From contig CM033406.1 in assembly GCA_019426215.1 (NCBI GenBank), positions 6,711,001 to 6,775,000 on the forward strand: a stretch of 64,000 bases of DNA, given 5' to 3'. Shown piece by piece: positions 33,111 through 45,597 of the stretch. The DNA comes from Buddleja alternifolia. Taxonomy: Eukaryota; Streptophyta; Magnoliopsida; Lamiales; Scrophulariaceae. The number at the start of each line of letters is the position of its first letter. The first letter of the stretch is position 1. The notes below the pieces were generated by a model. The model saw nothing but the letters and a program-made list of their open reading frames with translations, was not told the origin of the DNA and did not search any database. The translations under genes were made by a program, and so were the position numbers.

Positions 33111-36100
33111 ATGCTGAGAGTAGGAGCGGGGAGGAGGCTGTGTTCTCTGTCATGGAGGTGGTCTTCTTCTTCTTTTGTGTCCAGAAATCCATTCTCCGCC
33201 GTTGATGATGGATCCATCTCCTCTCCCCGACGTCTCCACGTCAACTCCTTTCTCGATCAAATCAGAGGTTCGCTTTCGCTTTCATTTTATTGTTTTTCAC
33301 ATTTTCATCTCATTCTCTCTCCCGACTTACTTAATGTCAAAATGAATTGCTTCCAATATATTGAAATTGTTGGATTTATTTTTAAATAAAGAGTTGGGCG
33401 TTTTGCGTTTATTTGGTGATTGAACCATCTGAATTCCGCTGTTTCAAGTGTATAACTTCTGATTCCGTTGTTCAGTTTCTTATGATGCGGATAGGTAGTT
33501 TGTTTTGGTGAAATAGTGTTTTCGTTTCAATGGAACCGCTAAGCCAATGTTTGTTTATGTTTCAGGAAATGCATTTTCATTTTCAACTCATTTTTAAAAT
33601 TAATATACACACTTGATGCCATTTTCAAATGAAAGTACACTTCCCCATTTTCCAGTAATTACTTATCATCCCATCAAATTACATCTCACCTATCTCTTTC
33701 TCTCACCTCTCCGTCTGAAAAAGCTGTGTTTCCAATAAAGATAGCAAATATAGTGCTGCTATGATGAAATAAAACACAAATTCTCAAGTCTCAACCTTCA
33801 CAATCTTATGCAATGCACATTTTTTAGACCCATTTTCAACTTTTTTGGTACTTTTGGGGTCAATTTTTGTCATTTTCACTTATAAATTTATTTTGCCAAT
33901 ACAGTTTTACCTACAAACTATTCACATAATCATTATCTTTTACTAAATCATATCATATATCATCAACCATCAAATTTGCATTCACTTGACATCAGAAGCA
34001 ACTCCAACTCATTTTGGAATACATATCCATATATTTCTACCATTCTTAAACGAAAACCAATAAACACATTTCCCCATATATTTCAGAAATGAAGTTTGCA
34101 AATGAAATGAAAACACATCCAAACATAATCTAAGTTTTCTATCAGTGTATATGGAGCTATTGGATGAGAGTGTTCCAGTTTTTTGGGTGTTTAATTCTAT
34201 AAAATAGTTACTGTTTTTCTTATTTTATCCAATTCGTTGAAGTAGCTATGGACTAAATATCTGCTTATACGCCATTTTGTAGTGAAATGTGGATGATAGG
34301 TTGTCGTGGATTGTAGAATTAGTAGGCTACATGACAAGCATGAGCCAGTGGCATTTGTAGAATATTCTTGTTTAGGTTATTGATTTGTGAAGGATAATAA
34401 TATGTATTTTAAATAACAATGATAGCATCATCATGGCTACTTTTGTGGAGTTTTCCGCATACAAATATGTAATATTAAAAATTTCATATTCTTAATTCAT
34501 TGCTTCAAGGTTTTGCAATTTTTCTTGACAGATGCAAATAGATTGCATGGTCTTTATCTGGGAATTGTTTAATTTGGCCCACAATTTTCAGGCTTCCTTT
34601 TTACTGCTTTATTTACAGGAACCCTTTAATGAATTAGTCTGACAATAAACTTCCTTGATCATATTCAGCTGTTCACATTTGTATTATAGAATTTACTTGC
34701 AGAATATATTGGTTTAATTTGTTGACCTAGAAGCAGGCTCTTGTGATATAGATAGTTTAAGTTTTCATACTCTGTGCCATCTTGTTGGCTTATCTATCAT
34801 TATACTATAGATGGTTTTTCAAATTGAAATGAGTCAACTTGTAGGCTGTATATGGAGTATAAATTTCTATACTAACTTTTGGATATGTGACCTTTTTGGG
34901 TGTGGGGGGCATAACATCTGTGTCACCAGACGTAAGGGATAATTTTTTTCCATATTAAATCGAATTTCGTATTAAGCCAGGAGTGGAAATTGTATTATTG
35001 CCTAGATATACTTATGTAAGCTATAGCTTTTATTAAATGTGTATCTTGTAATGAAGGAGTTAACTAGTAGGGACAGTTAAAGTTTGAGATATGTAGCTCA
35101 CAGTGACATCTTTTGGTTTTCTCCACTCAATTCTCTTGGCTTTATTTTATCTTTTGTGCTAATTAGAATTTTCATATCTGTGGTTTTTCTTGTTCTATCC
35201 TCCTCCTTGTTCCACTTCCATAGATAGCTGCACCTCCATGGGTGTAGAGGGTTAGATTTGAATGTGATAAGTGTGCGACATTATAAACTATTTTTTCTTA
35301 CCACTTTGTCTTGTGGTTCTAAATACTGGTAATTGTTCACACATCAATGAACCATATCTGCACATTCATCTCAAACGATCCTTTAGCTGGTGTCCCTATC
35401 TCCTTTTTGTTGTTAAGTGAATTTTCAACATAGCTTACGTGAGTTCTTTTCTAATTTTTTCAATGGTTATGATCAATACTCTAATTTCAATACCTACTAC
35501 AAATTGCAATAACATGTCATTCTTTTCTAATTTTTCAGTGGTTATGATCAATACTATAATTTCAATACCTACTACAAATTGCAATAACATGTCAACTTTT
35601 CGTGAACATTTGTAGGGTTTTCGTCTGGTACCCTTGCACCAGGACATGAGATGGGACTGATTCCAGATATCCCTGCTACAGTGGCAGCAATCAAGAATCC
35701 CAGTTCAAAGATTGTCTATGATGAGCACAACCATGAACGATATCCACCAGGTGATCCCAGCAAACGTGCATTTGCATACTTTGTCTTGACTGGGGGCAGA
35801 TTTGTTTATGCATCATTGGCCCGTCTTCTCGTACTCAAATTTGTTTTGAGCATGTCTGCCAGTAAAGATGTCCTTGCTCTTGCTTCCCTTGAGGTGGATC
35901 TATCTAGCATTGAACCTGGTACAACTGTGACTGTTAAATGGCGTGGAAAACCAGTTTTCATTAGGCGTCGGACTGAAGACGACATCAATTTGGCCAACAG
36001 TGTTGATATTGCCTCTCTACGCGATCCACAAGAGGATGCTGTTAGGGTTAAGAATCCAGAATGGCTTGTGGTTGTTGGGGTATGTACTCATCTAGGGTGC

Positions 36101-36259
36101 ATTCCACTGCCAAATGCTGGTGATTTTGGTGGTTGGTTTTGTCCATGCCATGGGTCGCACTACGACATTTCTGGTAGGATTCGCAAAGGACCTGCCCCGT
36201 TCAACCTGGAGGTACCCACATACAGCTTCTTGGAAGAGAACAAGTTACTAATTGGTTGA
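33111..36259 (+). CDS. UCRI: Ubiquinol-cytochrome c reductase Rieske iron-sulfur subunit, mitochondrial
   Basis: Two exons, 33111-33267 and 35616-36259, are split by a 2348-bp intron and give 266 aa. It carries the 2Fe-2S cluster of complex III and passes electrons from ubiquinol to cytochrome c1. The N-terminus ([13 protein letters not shown]..., Arg/Ser-rich) is a mitochondrial presequence. A transmembrane anchor is near residues 104-134 ([20 protein letters not shown] onward). The cluster motifs CTHLGC (209-214) and CPCHGSHYD (228-236) contain both Cys/His pairs and the disulfide cysteines. The tail [11 protein letters not shown] is family-typical. I chose the ATG at 33111; the preceding TTG is not needed. 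Length matches plant homologues. The intron contains a 76-bp tandem duplication before the acceptor. Confidence 0.96.
33535..34135. mobile_element. Possible MITE in the Rieske intron
   Basis: The left edge (AATGTTTGTTTATGTTTCAGG) and the reverse complement of the right edge (ATTATGTTTGGATGTGTTTTC) are loosely inverted. No target duplication was confirmed. The rest of the 2.3-kb intron shows nothing else recognisable apart from the duplication near its 3' end. Confidence 0.3.
35444..35594. repeat. 76-bp tandem duplication next to the Rieske intron acceptor
   Basis: Copy one (35444-35519) and copy two (35520-35594) are nearly identical (TTCTTTTCTAATTTTT...ACATGTCA). One difference turns TTTTTTCAATGG into TTTTTCAGTGG, creating an AG after a pyrimidine run at 35537-35538. 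Confidence 0.95.
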
Positions 36260-37057
36260 GACTTTTCATATACCATAAGAACTATGGAGGGGACTTGATC
36301 GTTTGCTGATTGTAATTTGTAATTGTGTCTGTTTTGTTATGCTTCATTGACTTGAATAGCCCAGCAATCTAAAGGAGCTCGGCTATTTTGAATAATGCTG
36401 GCCACTTATAGTTCTTCCGTTTAAAGAGTTGGTATTGAGATTATTTATTTAGAAATAAATATAGTGAGTTGAGGCATTGTATTATGCTCATTCTTCGTAA
36501 ATGTCAATTGTCAGCTGCTTCACGATCTTCTTGTTAATTGGCTACAACAGGATTGAATTGGGCTAGTTTGCTGAAGGTGCGAAAAATGATGATGTAGTAG
36601 GCCAAGCCAACCAAAAGCTCAGCACAGCACAGCTGCTTCATTGTTGGATCAAAGTGAGCAGTGAGGGTTAGAAAGGGTGGGATGGCATCATGAGATTTGA
36701 GTGCTTTGTGAACACTCACTCAATCATTTCTCAAATTGCTTTTCAAGAATGTCTAGGATAAGGTTTAAAATTAAAGAGAGAATCAAATAGATGGTCTTAA
36801 TATTTGCTTTCATTTCCAAATAATGCCAACAATGATGTTGTATTCCACTTAAAATGAAGTCAATGCAATGTTACTGGTGTCAAATTATGAAGTTGACCAT
36901 TTTCAGAAAATATGTATAATTTGATGAGATTGTTATTAATTTATGTTATACTGCATACGAAAACGCAGTAACAAGAGGACTCTGTCGAAATCTGCCGATC
37001 TATCCCAGATACAAGAAGGATACTATGATAATATTATTGTACAAGTCTTTGAAATGA
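36260..37057. other. Intergenic region between convergent Rieske and SEC14-like genes
   Basis: About 800 bp of 3' flanking sequence. A 61-codon open frame at 36534-36719 (-) has no recognisable motif. The open frame at 36943-37179 (+) is antisense to the last SEC14 exon. No gene called. Confidence 0.6.
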
Positions 37058-39148
37058 TCAGGGCCCCCCCTCTTGAATTGGTATTAGCTTCAGTTTTCCT
37101 CCAAAGGTATCCGGAAGTTGACTCTCATCTATATCTTCGAGCAGGGTTGATTTCAACTTTTTGTCCTCCACAAAATTAATCTGCATTTTTCATAAATCAT
37201 ACAATCATAAATAAAGTATGCCCCACAGTTGCGTTTATTCGGTGCAAACCACAACAACGTTCCATACTTGTATAAACTTCGAACACAAGAACAAACTTTA
37301 CTTGGTTATATTCAAGATGAGAACAAATGAAACAAAATGAATGGCCATGAGATAGATGTTTACGATGCATGTCCTTTTCATGCTTCTATCCATACAAACA
37401 GATAATCTTATAGTAAAAGACACATGTTTTTCACCTTTTCCTTTGTGTTTTTGTCAATAAATGGGTAAACCATCTTCCATGCAGTCATGAATATGTAAGG
37501 GACATGGATAATAAAAAGCTTTCCCAGCCTCTCCGGGTAACAGTCCTGTCACCTTAATCAATCAGAGGATGATCACAAATATTCTTCATGTGTACTATTA
37601 TTCGTTCTATTTCAACTCAATCAATATAAATAAAAATCATACTTGCAAAATTGATAGGGATGCAAGATATCCACGGATGTCACTGTTAACATAACCCCAT
37701 CCTTGTAGGTCTGCTATTGCAGTGAACTTCTCCTCTCCACTTGGCATTCTGAAATTCAAATTCAAATCAGCTTCATTGCATTCACGTTATGGAAATTGAA
37801 GTGAAATTAAAGGTAATTTCAATGCTAGGCACAAGTGGAGAAGCGAAGAGAACTACAAAAAGTGTTAAATCTCGAGAATTATAGGTTAATTTGCAACCAA
37901 TGTAGATCTGAGACAATCCAATCTTTTTTGCATGAAATAAAGAACGTAGGTTGAAAACGAGGACTTGATTGCTATATTACCTAGCACAAATTTTGTCAAG
38001 GCTGAAAGTAACATAGCCTGTTACAAAACAGGGAAAAGGAATCAGCATATATAACAAACATTAGGAAGTAAAAAATAAGTGTACCGTATCCCAAAATAAT
38101 AGTATAATATGCTGAAAAAACAGCAGAGCCTACATATGGAGAAGCTTTTGCTAAAGAAAAAGTGAAAAAACTAAAATTTACAGGAGTGTAAGAGAACTGG
38201 TTAAGTGAATGCAGGTGATCGATCTCATACGCTTAAATTCTTCCACATTCGTTGGCTTATGCCGGGCAGCAAAGACAACTACAATAGGGCGTCCATTCTT
38301 ATCACGTCCTTGCATAAATAACTTATTATGTGCAAGATCATTGGGAATTTCAGATGGAGATATGAAACCATTTGGAACAAATTCTTTCCTCCATTTCAGA
38401 TACTTGACTAACATAGCCAATGCCTTTTCAACATCTAGATCACGAGCTCGTAGGAACCTACGGATCATCAAGTCATCCACATCCTGAAACTCATAAATAC
38501 TTAATTTCAGTAATTTTTAGATGATTAACAAATACAATATGTTATTTGAGTTGGTTCGAAACTATAGTGACTACTAATATGTTTTATCCCTCCTCTTAAG
38601 TTAATAGTTAATACCCATGTAAATGCATATGTTACCTTCTTCCTCTCTTTAGTTAAGGAACTATATATAGCACAAAGAGAATATAGATCATTTTGGGCGT
38701 AACTTTTCCTGGAAGTCAATATTCATTCTCTTCATTGACAACTTGACAAAATTATCTATTAGTCAACTATAGTGCTTTTCCATCAAGTCGATTGATTTCT
38801 AAGCCAGTTAAATTACTGAAAAATCGAATAATTAATCAAGTAAAATTACATTTTCTCCTTCCTTATGATAATAACATAAAAAAGAAACGACAAATCTGAA
38901 TCACGAAACACAACGCAATTATATGATCAAAATCTGTTTCAGGAAAAGTGAAGAAATTATAAAGAGAAAGGGTTGCGGGGTGAGACCTCTGCAGAGGAGG
39001 GAAGTTGTGTTTGGAGAAGAGCCCTCATTATTCCAATTTTACTGCGCTCAATCTCATCTTGTCTGTTGTTTCCATCATCTGAGGAATGCGATAATGATGA
39101 TGTTCCACTCTGAAAATACTGCAATTTTTGCCGCAGATATGAAGTCAT
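37058..39148 (-). CDS. SEC14-like CRAL-TRIO lipid-transfer protein
   Basis: Six exons on the - strand: 39148-38987, 38483-38231, 38017-37981, 37748-37643, 37545-37435, 37180-37058. The phases are consistent and give 263 aa, a usual length for the short plant SEC14-like class. An N-terminal helical CRAL-TRIO_N part (DVDDLMIRRFLRARDLDVEKA, residues 55-75) precedes the lipid-binding domain (about 90-240). That domain contains GRDKNGRPIVV, FTAIADLQGWGYVNSD and PYIFMTAWKMVYPFID, and ends DESQLPDTFGGKL. Such proteins bind and exchange phosphatidylinositol or phosphatidylcholine at membranes; the ligand here is unknown. No GOLD or nodulin domain follows. Exons 3, 5 and 6 were found by homology and splice sites (exon 3 is only 37 bp). 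The 5' UTR holds a (CT)n run near 39156-39174. Confidence 0.92.
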
Positions 39149-39399
39149 TCCGACGTTTCTCTCTCTCTCTCTCGCTTCAGTAACAGAGGGAGAGAGAGAA
39201 TCTTGGTAGACAGTGAGACAGTTTGAAAGAAAGAATATGAAGAGAAATAATAATTCAGCTTTGCAAAAATAAAATATATGGATCAGTCATCAGAGAGAGA
39301 GAGTAGACTGAGTTGTACCGTGTAATTGATGAAGAGAAATGAATGTTCATAGGTGGTAGTTAGTTGGAGTTGCTGTCCTTTCTGCCACATTTTCTTTTA
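39149..39399 (-). promoter_or_regulatory. Upstream region of the SEC14-like gene
   Basis: CT/GA microsatellites at 39156-39174 and 39293-39302 lie in the presumed 5' UTR or promoter. A Mutator-like foldback element begins 252 bp upstream of the ATG. Confidence 0.4.
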
Positions 39400-40255
39400 G
39401 GCCAAAATATCTTGTACCCTCAAGTCTCAACTTATCACTTTGTCACCTTTAAATCTTTGAACTATTAAATATAATAAAATAATTCTTAAATTATCAAACA
39501 TAATAAAATAATCCCTCAATTTAAAAAATTATTTGACTAATTTTTTTAAATTGATAAATAATATAATACAAATGTTATTTTTGTATAATAAGTACTTTAA
39601 ATATCTTTGAATAATTTATTAAAGAAAATTTTCTAAAATATCCTTAAAATAAACTTTATTACCAAAAAAATCTTTTATAATATTTTTCAATCCCAAAAAC
39701 TCATTTCATCAACTATTCTTCTCAAAAAAATTAGTATTTAGTTTAATAAATTAGTGCATTTTATTGTCTTTAGCCTTCTAGAGCAACAAAGAATCAATTG
39801 TAGTTTTATCTAAAATTTTATTTATGTAGAATTTTATATCGATAATTGATACTAATTATGTTTTAAAATTTATATTTTTGAATTTTTAGTCATCTTAAAA
39901 AAATTAAAAATATATTTTAAACTAGCTTTTAACTTGTGCGAAGGCATGGGTACATGAATAATAAAATAAAATAAACAATAATGGGTAATAAATTGTACTC
40001 AATCCTCAACGGAAGTAGACACCAAATACAAATTAAAAATAGATTAAATTATATAAAAACATTTAAAGTGCTTAATGTACAAAATAACATTTGTATTATA
40101 CTATTTATCAATTTTAAAAAAGCCAAACAATTCCTTAAGTTGAGGGACCATTCTGTTACGTTTGATAGTTCAGGGATCATTTTGTTACATTTAATAGTTC
40201 AGGAACCTAAATGATACAAAGTGAATAGTTCAGGAGTACAAAGTATATTTTGCCC
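39400..40255. mobile_element. Mutator-like foldback element, 856 bp
   Basis: Long TIRs of about 220 bp: left GGCCAAAATATCTTGTAC, right (reverse complement) GGGCAAAATATACTTTGTAC. Both continue with CAAACATAATAAAATAAT-like and GATAAATAATATAATACAAATG-like blocks. An exact 9-bp duplication TTTCTTTTA lies at 39391-39399 and 40256-40264. No transposase; the open frame at 39981 is not supported. Confidence 0.9.
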
Positions 40256-40536
40256 TTTCTTTTATTCTTTCTTTAGGATTTCCTTTTGGCATTAGTTATT
40301 AGCCCATTTACAACGCTACTCTGGAATATTAATCTTCAAATTGACCAACGGCGGAATATATCAGTCTGGATCTTCTATTGCAAATATTGTCACAATCTCC
40401 TATTGCACTTCACATATGAATGATATGTATATAAAATATTTTCTTGAATATAAATTTAATATGTATTATATACAATTATCGAGCAGACATAATATGCAAC
40501 ACCATATTGCAATATAAGATCCCGTGTGGGAATATA
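40256..40536. other. Spacer between MITEs
   Basis: AT-rich DNA with no recognisable feature. Confidence 0.5.
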
Positions 40537-40828
40537 GGGGCTATTTGGCCACATTTTTTGCAGTGAATCTCCATTTTCAGAAAAGTGGAAATGTAGAACC
40601 GTGGTTGGCTTCATTTTCTTAACACCGTTCTTTTTTATATGAAACTCCAACGAGCCTGATTGGATGGTCTATCATTTTCCGTTCTTCCATTTTAAGAGAT
40701 TTTCTTCATCGGATTTGCCTTTATAGGACACCTCCTCAAAATATCCCCAAAAAAAATGCTACCCACATTTCTCTCATATTTTTCTCAATCAAGGCCTTCG
40801 CTGCAAAAACGGTGGCCAAACAGGCCCC
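40537..40828. mobile_element. MITE, 292 bp, PIF/Harbinger-like ends
   Basis: The TIRs are GGGGCTATTTGGCCAC and (right, reverse complement) GGGGCCTGTTTGGCCAC, followed by TTTTTGCAG. The GGGCxTGTTTGG look is typical of PIF/Harbinger MITEs. The flanking trinucleotides are not a clear TWA, so the class is tentative. Confidence 0.65.
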
Positions 40829-41452
40829 TATGTTATATAAGGTAAATTTGAAGGTTAATATTCAACAATAACGTTTAATGGCATAATGCCAAAAAGAAAT
40901 CCAAAATAAAGAATAATACAGAGTCCACCAAAATCTGGCACAAAGGCCAGCTGTTACAATTTGAAGTTTTTAAAACCTCAAAATAAACTTTATTTAATCA
41001 TTAAAAATATTGTTACATTCTTTGACCATAACTTCCACATTGTAGTCATTTTTGTTCTATTAGGACGCGTTCTGTAGAGGTGATATCCGGGAATAAGGAC
41101 TTTTATCCCAGCTTATCCTTTGTTCTGTACCAAGGATATTTTATACGGGGGACCCCGGATAACTGCATGACCCGGCTTTTTATCACCCAAATAGCTGATA
41201 AGTGATCCGCCCAAATGAGGTGAGACAACTTATCCTTAAGTTGGAGTGCTAAGGATAACACTGAAAATGACATTTACACCCTCAAATTAATATTTTTTTG
41301 GACGATTTTGCCCCTTCATTTACAGAAATTTACCAAACCCTATCTCCACTGTAATTCAATCTCAAATTAGATTTTAGATATGGCGACAACGTGCTTAGCC
41401 CAATTCAGATTTTGTCCACCTCTCCTCCATCTTCGTCGACCTCCTCTTTCCT

Positions 41453-41672
41453 ATGGAGAATCAGAACCACAATTCTGGGCGGCACCACCGCGAGCAATCG
41501 TCGGTGTCTCGGCTTAGCGTGAAGAGAAACCTCGACGGGGAGGTCGACGAAGAACACGGAAGCATCGGCGAGATCTGGACGGACGCAACATCACCCCCAA
41601 CGAGGTTTAGTCACGTGGAAGTGGAGGCGGAGGTGGCAGCGGTGGATTCCTCGGTCCTCGCCGTGATGGCCG
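41453..41672 (+). pseudogene. Unknown open frame in the Harbinger-like element, cut by copia LTR
   Basis: An ATG-initiated frame encodes about 73 residues (MENQNHNSGRHHREQSS...), rich in His, Ser, Glu and Val. It is then cut by the LTR. After the insertion, 53444-53572 encodes a Gly/Arg/Asp-rich stretch (GGHDRRDGGSGYGGGG) and a hydrophobic end, TAG/TAA-terminated at 53572. No family is recognised. Frame continuity across the insertion depends on the imperfect target duplication, so the two halves may not have been one protein. Confidence 0.3.
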
Positions 41673-43444
41673 TGTTAGAATTATGCCCTCAGATGCCATA
41701 GAGGATAGAAAGTATAGGGCATATATCTTGTATTGAACTTAAACTCTTCTTAAATAAAAGGCATTGTTGAGTTTTCAGTTAATTCTTATCTGCATCTATA
41801 AGTTGTGTAAAACGTTTTGTCCATGTTTTCAGTGTGATCCCTCTACTTCCTATGGGATAGAAAGATTGGCACTAGAGAGATCGATCCTGATTACTAAAAT
41901 AAGTTCGCAAGTAATATGAAATCTTTAATGGACAAATAAAGACTTCGAATACTTGTACAATCTTAGCTCTGACATGGGAGTGCCTGTCTGGTATCATGGG
42001 GTGATAGGAAATTAAGATTGTAGACACGTCAGTGGAACTGATATGTTCGAACACAACTCGCATCGGTTCTGTCACATGGGTTTTCACTCTGTGACTGTAA
42101 ATGACGGAACTGATTATGCGTAATAGGTATATGTGAACCTTTGATCTGAAGTATCAGGCTGAAGATGCACTTCTGACGTCAAGTCTTTCACTAGAGTAGT
42201 TAGACCCAATTCACCCTTTGGTGGGGTCAATCTCGAAATGCGGACTTGATGGGCAAGTGGTAATCTTAGCAGATATCTAATATAGGATTTGTTATCTCAT
42301 AAGTGAATGAGTATGTACCCTATGTAATTATAGATAAATAGAGATCAAAGTCTTTGGCCAAAGCAAACGAGACGATTGTGCTTGGCACTAAATCGATCTC
42401 ATATTTATTATGATTTATACATATAGTCAAGTCCAGTGAGTTTGACATAACCATGACTCTCACTTGACCGGGGAAAGTGAACAAAGAATTTATACATATA
42501 CGGTATTTACGATTGGAAGGTTTCGGAGTGATCCTATCATTCGTTTTCGTTTGGGTTACGAAGTGGGCCACGTGACTAGCTAGGCGTTACCCACTTCCTT
42601 TGGTTTCCTCTCATTGCCAAATGAAACGAACCTAAAGAGTCACGCTAAAGGATTGACAAAAAAAAATGAAGAAAAAGGAATTTCTATTATTTTTTCTAGG
42701 AGTTTTAATTTATTGGATAAATTAAATAAGCAATTATTCATTAGATGAAATAATTAATTATAATGATAAGATTAATTATTAATTAATTTCCTTGTGAAAT
42801 ATATTAATGAATTAATTTATCTAATTAATTTGGTTATTTAATTAATTAATTTATTTATTGGATATAATAAATTATTAATTGAAATAAGAAATTAATTAAA
42901 CAAAACAAATCTCGGGCTAAATAAGGAGTCCAATTGGACGCCTATGAGGCCTCAAAAGTGGCGTCTTTGAGAGGCCACATATTAAGGCTCTTTTGTTTTG
43001 ACTTGTTGAATAAGTCATGAGGTATATAAGGACTCTTTGACTTAAAACAAGTAAGAAGAATACACAACTCTCATAACTCTCAAAAGAAAAAAAAATATTC
43101 CTCCCTTCCTCTATACCTAGCCGTCGACCATAGAGAAAGAAGAAAGGGGATTTTTCGTTTGTTGATCCGTGCGTGACGATTTAGAGACGACATATTTTCG
43201 TTGTTCAGATCAAGTTCAAGTTTGAAGAATCAAACCAAAGGATTAAAGATTTGGAAGCTTCAATATTTCGAGTTTGGAGAAGAAGAAGTTTTTCTCCATC
43301 ATCATATTCATATTAATGAGTAAGTTTTATTCGTTATATGATTTTAGATTCAATTATGCGAATTAGAGTACCAATTGAGTTTTAATTTTTAATTTTTGAA
43401 ATCTCTTCCGCTGCGTTTATATTTTTTCGAATGAAAACCCAACA
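41673..43444 (+). repeat. copia element 2, 5' LTR
   Basis: 1772 bp from TGTTAGAATTATGCC to AAAACCCAACA. A TATA box, TATATAAG, sits at about 43023-43030 in an otherwise AT-rich third, and it probably drives the element. The short - strand frames at 41872 and 42320 recur in the other LTR and are not genes. Confidence 0.93.
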
Positions 43445-43445
43445 G

Positions 43446-43457
43446 TGGTATCAGAGC
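43446..43457 (+). promoter_or_regulatory. Primer-binding site, tRNA-iMet type (copia element 2)
   Basis: TGGTATCAGAGC, one base after the 5' LTR end. It is the same primer site as in copia element 1. Confidence 0.93.
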
Positions 43458-45597
43458 CAACCTCTGATTTGCATATTTGATCTTGTTTACGTGATTTAAG
43501 AATTGCATGTTATGTGTTTTTGAAGCATGTTTGTATGTTTTTCTTAAATCTGCGTTTTATAATTTTTTGCCTAGTTTTTTTATTTTTAGTTATTGTAAAT
43601 CTAGGGATATTTGATGATATTGAAAATCCAAAAATACCGAGGAAAAACGGGGCTCGAAAGCCCCGAGAAAAATGTGCGCAGCAGCGCGCGCGCTGTTTAG
43701 CGCAGCGGCCCGGCCTTGCCCAGTCACGGCCCGCCGGGTCGTGACCGTGGCCCGACGGGTCGTGGGTTTGGATACCCAATTCGTTGATCCGGGTCATGGA
43801 TTCGGGTCGTAAAACGGGCTATGTTTGGGTCGAAATTGATTTTTGAATTTTGGGTGGATCAAAAGGATGATGACCCGAATAATTTAAATCAAGCCCAATT
43901 GAAAATTATCCAGTTTCGATTTGTTAATTAGTTTGGACTTAATCTAATTAAATCTAAATGAGCCAATTAGATTGGTGATTTGGACTTAAATTAAATTTAG
44001 CCCAATCAAAAATTAATAAACGTGAATGTTGTTCTAATTAATTATTTTGAGCCCAATTAAATTGAATCCAAGTGGACCAAAAGGATGGTGACTTGGGTTT
44101 GATGAAATCGAGCCCAATGAGATTAATTGGAATATAATATTTAATAGAACTAATTAATTATTTTTTTTGGAGATTAATAATTGATTTATGGATTAAATAT
44201 TATTATTTTTTTCCTCGACTTGGAAATTACTTCATTTTGAATAAGGAATATAAATTATTTTTCTTAGAGATTAATAATTAATTCTTTGATCAAATAAAAG
44301 TATTTTCAATTTTTTGATGGCTTTAAATCATAATAAAATAAAATATAGAATTCCATATTTTATGTGTTCATATTATTTTAATTAAAGGTAGATGCACTTA
44401 ATTCTTAATTTCGTACATCTAAGTCATTTAGTTGGACTAGAATGATTTTAATTGAAATAGTGAATATGTGAAATCATAAGGAATTTTATAAAGGACTTTT
44501 TTAGTTGGACTAAAAATTTTAATAATCAACATAAGTGATTTAATATTGCGAGCATGTATTAAATGTTGAGAGCATGTATTAATTGATGCGAGCATGTCTT
44601 ATGTGATTAAAACACTAATCTTGGACTTAGGATTATATGTTTTACCTTTAATTTTATGGGTTATCAAATTTGAAGCTATTTATTATATTCTTAGAAATAA
44701 TGTATGAGTTGTTTTAGAAATCGAGATAAAATAGTTCAAAGTTGATAAAGTCAAAAGACCCATGAATGTTTAATAGGTTTAATCTATTGCCTTTTGTGAT
44801 GGCCCATTGACTCGGACCCTCTAGTAAAAGTTCATGATCAAGTGATGAATTTATTTATTCATTTATTTAAATTCTATGTTTATTTATATTGAAAGGCATG
44901 ATTATTAGTAGTATTTTTATGCATGATCAATATAGAATAAAGCGCTATATAAATTGAATAATGTGCAAAGTGAGACCAAAATCTTTTGACGAATTAAATT
45001 CTCCCAAATAAATTATACCGAGTTAGAAAAGGATGTTTGACATCCTCACCCTCTACTAAGCTTTCTAAAATTAGAATTACTAGAAATGTGTAATGCTTCC
45101 CAGTTATGGGGGTTATACATTTAGAAATAATTTGAAATTTTATAAAGTGCATGCATATGCCTTAATCGAAACATATTTCACCCCAAAAACCTGTTCGGTT
45201 GCAAGGTAAAATTCAAATGCTGGATTATAGGAGTTAGTGGGATAAACTCGGGTAGTTCACAAACCTAGAAATCGAATGGGTTGCGGTTTGGTGAACTATG
45301 GGGAAACGTATTGAAACATTTATTGGATAAATTGATATTAGATATCACTTCAAATAATTAATGGGTCAGAAATCGGTTAGGTTGCAACCTATTTAATTAA
45401 TTGAGGACCTCAATACCTGCTGTAGAATCGATGCCAATGATGATTCTCGATTTTCACATGGGAGTGTGGGATTCGAAAAATGCAATGGGAGCCAATATAA
45501 ATTTTAAGTCCTTAATTTTTTTTGGTTAAGTCAAAATAAGTAATCTAATAAATCTGGTTTATTTCTACAGTCATTTTCTCGTTTATCTCTCTCAAAT
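43458..45597 (+). other. Leader of copia element 2
   Basis: About 2.1 kb between the primer site and gag, untypically long for copia. It has a GC-rich patch at 43650-43760 (CAGCGCGCGCGCTG, GGCCCGCCGGGTCGTGACC-like repeats) and otherwise AT-rich DNA with AGCATGT/TTAAT repeats. A (GAGCATGTATTAA)n-like triplet lies near 44550-44590. No ORF with known motifs. Confidence 0.6.

Noticed and set aside
36534..36719. 61-codon - frame between Rieske and SEC14-like genes
   Set aside because: No recognised motif, no splice context, random-length frame.
36943..37179. 78-codon + frame
   Set aside because: It is antisense to the last exon of the SEC14-like gene.
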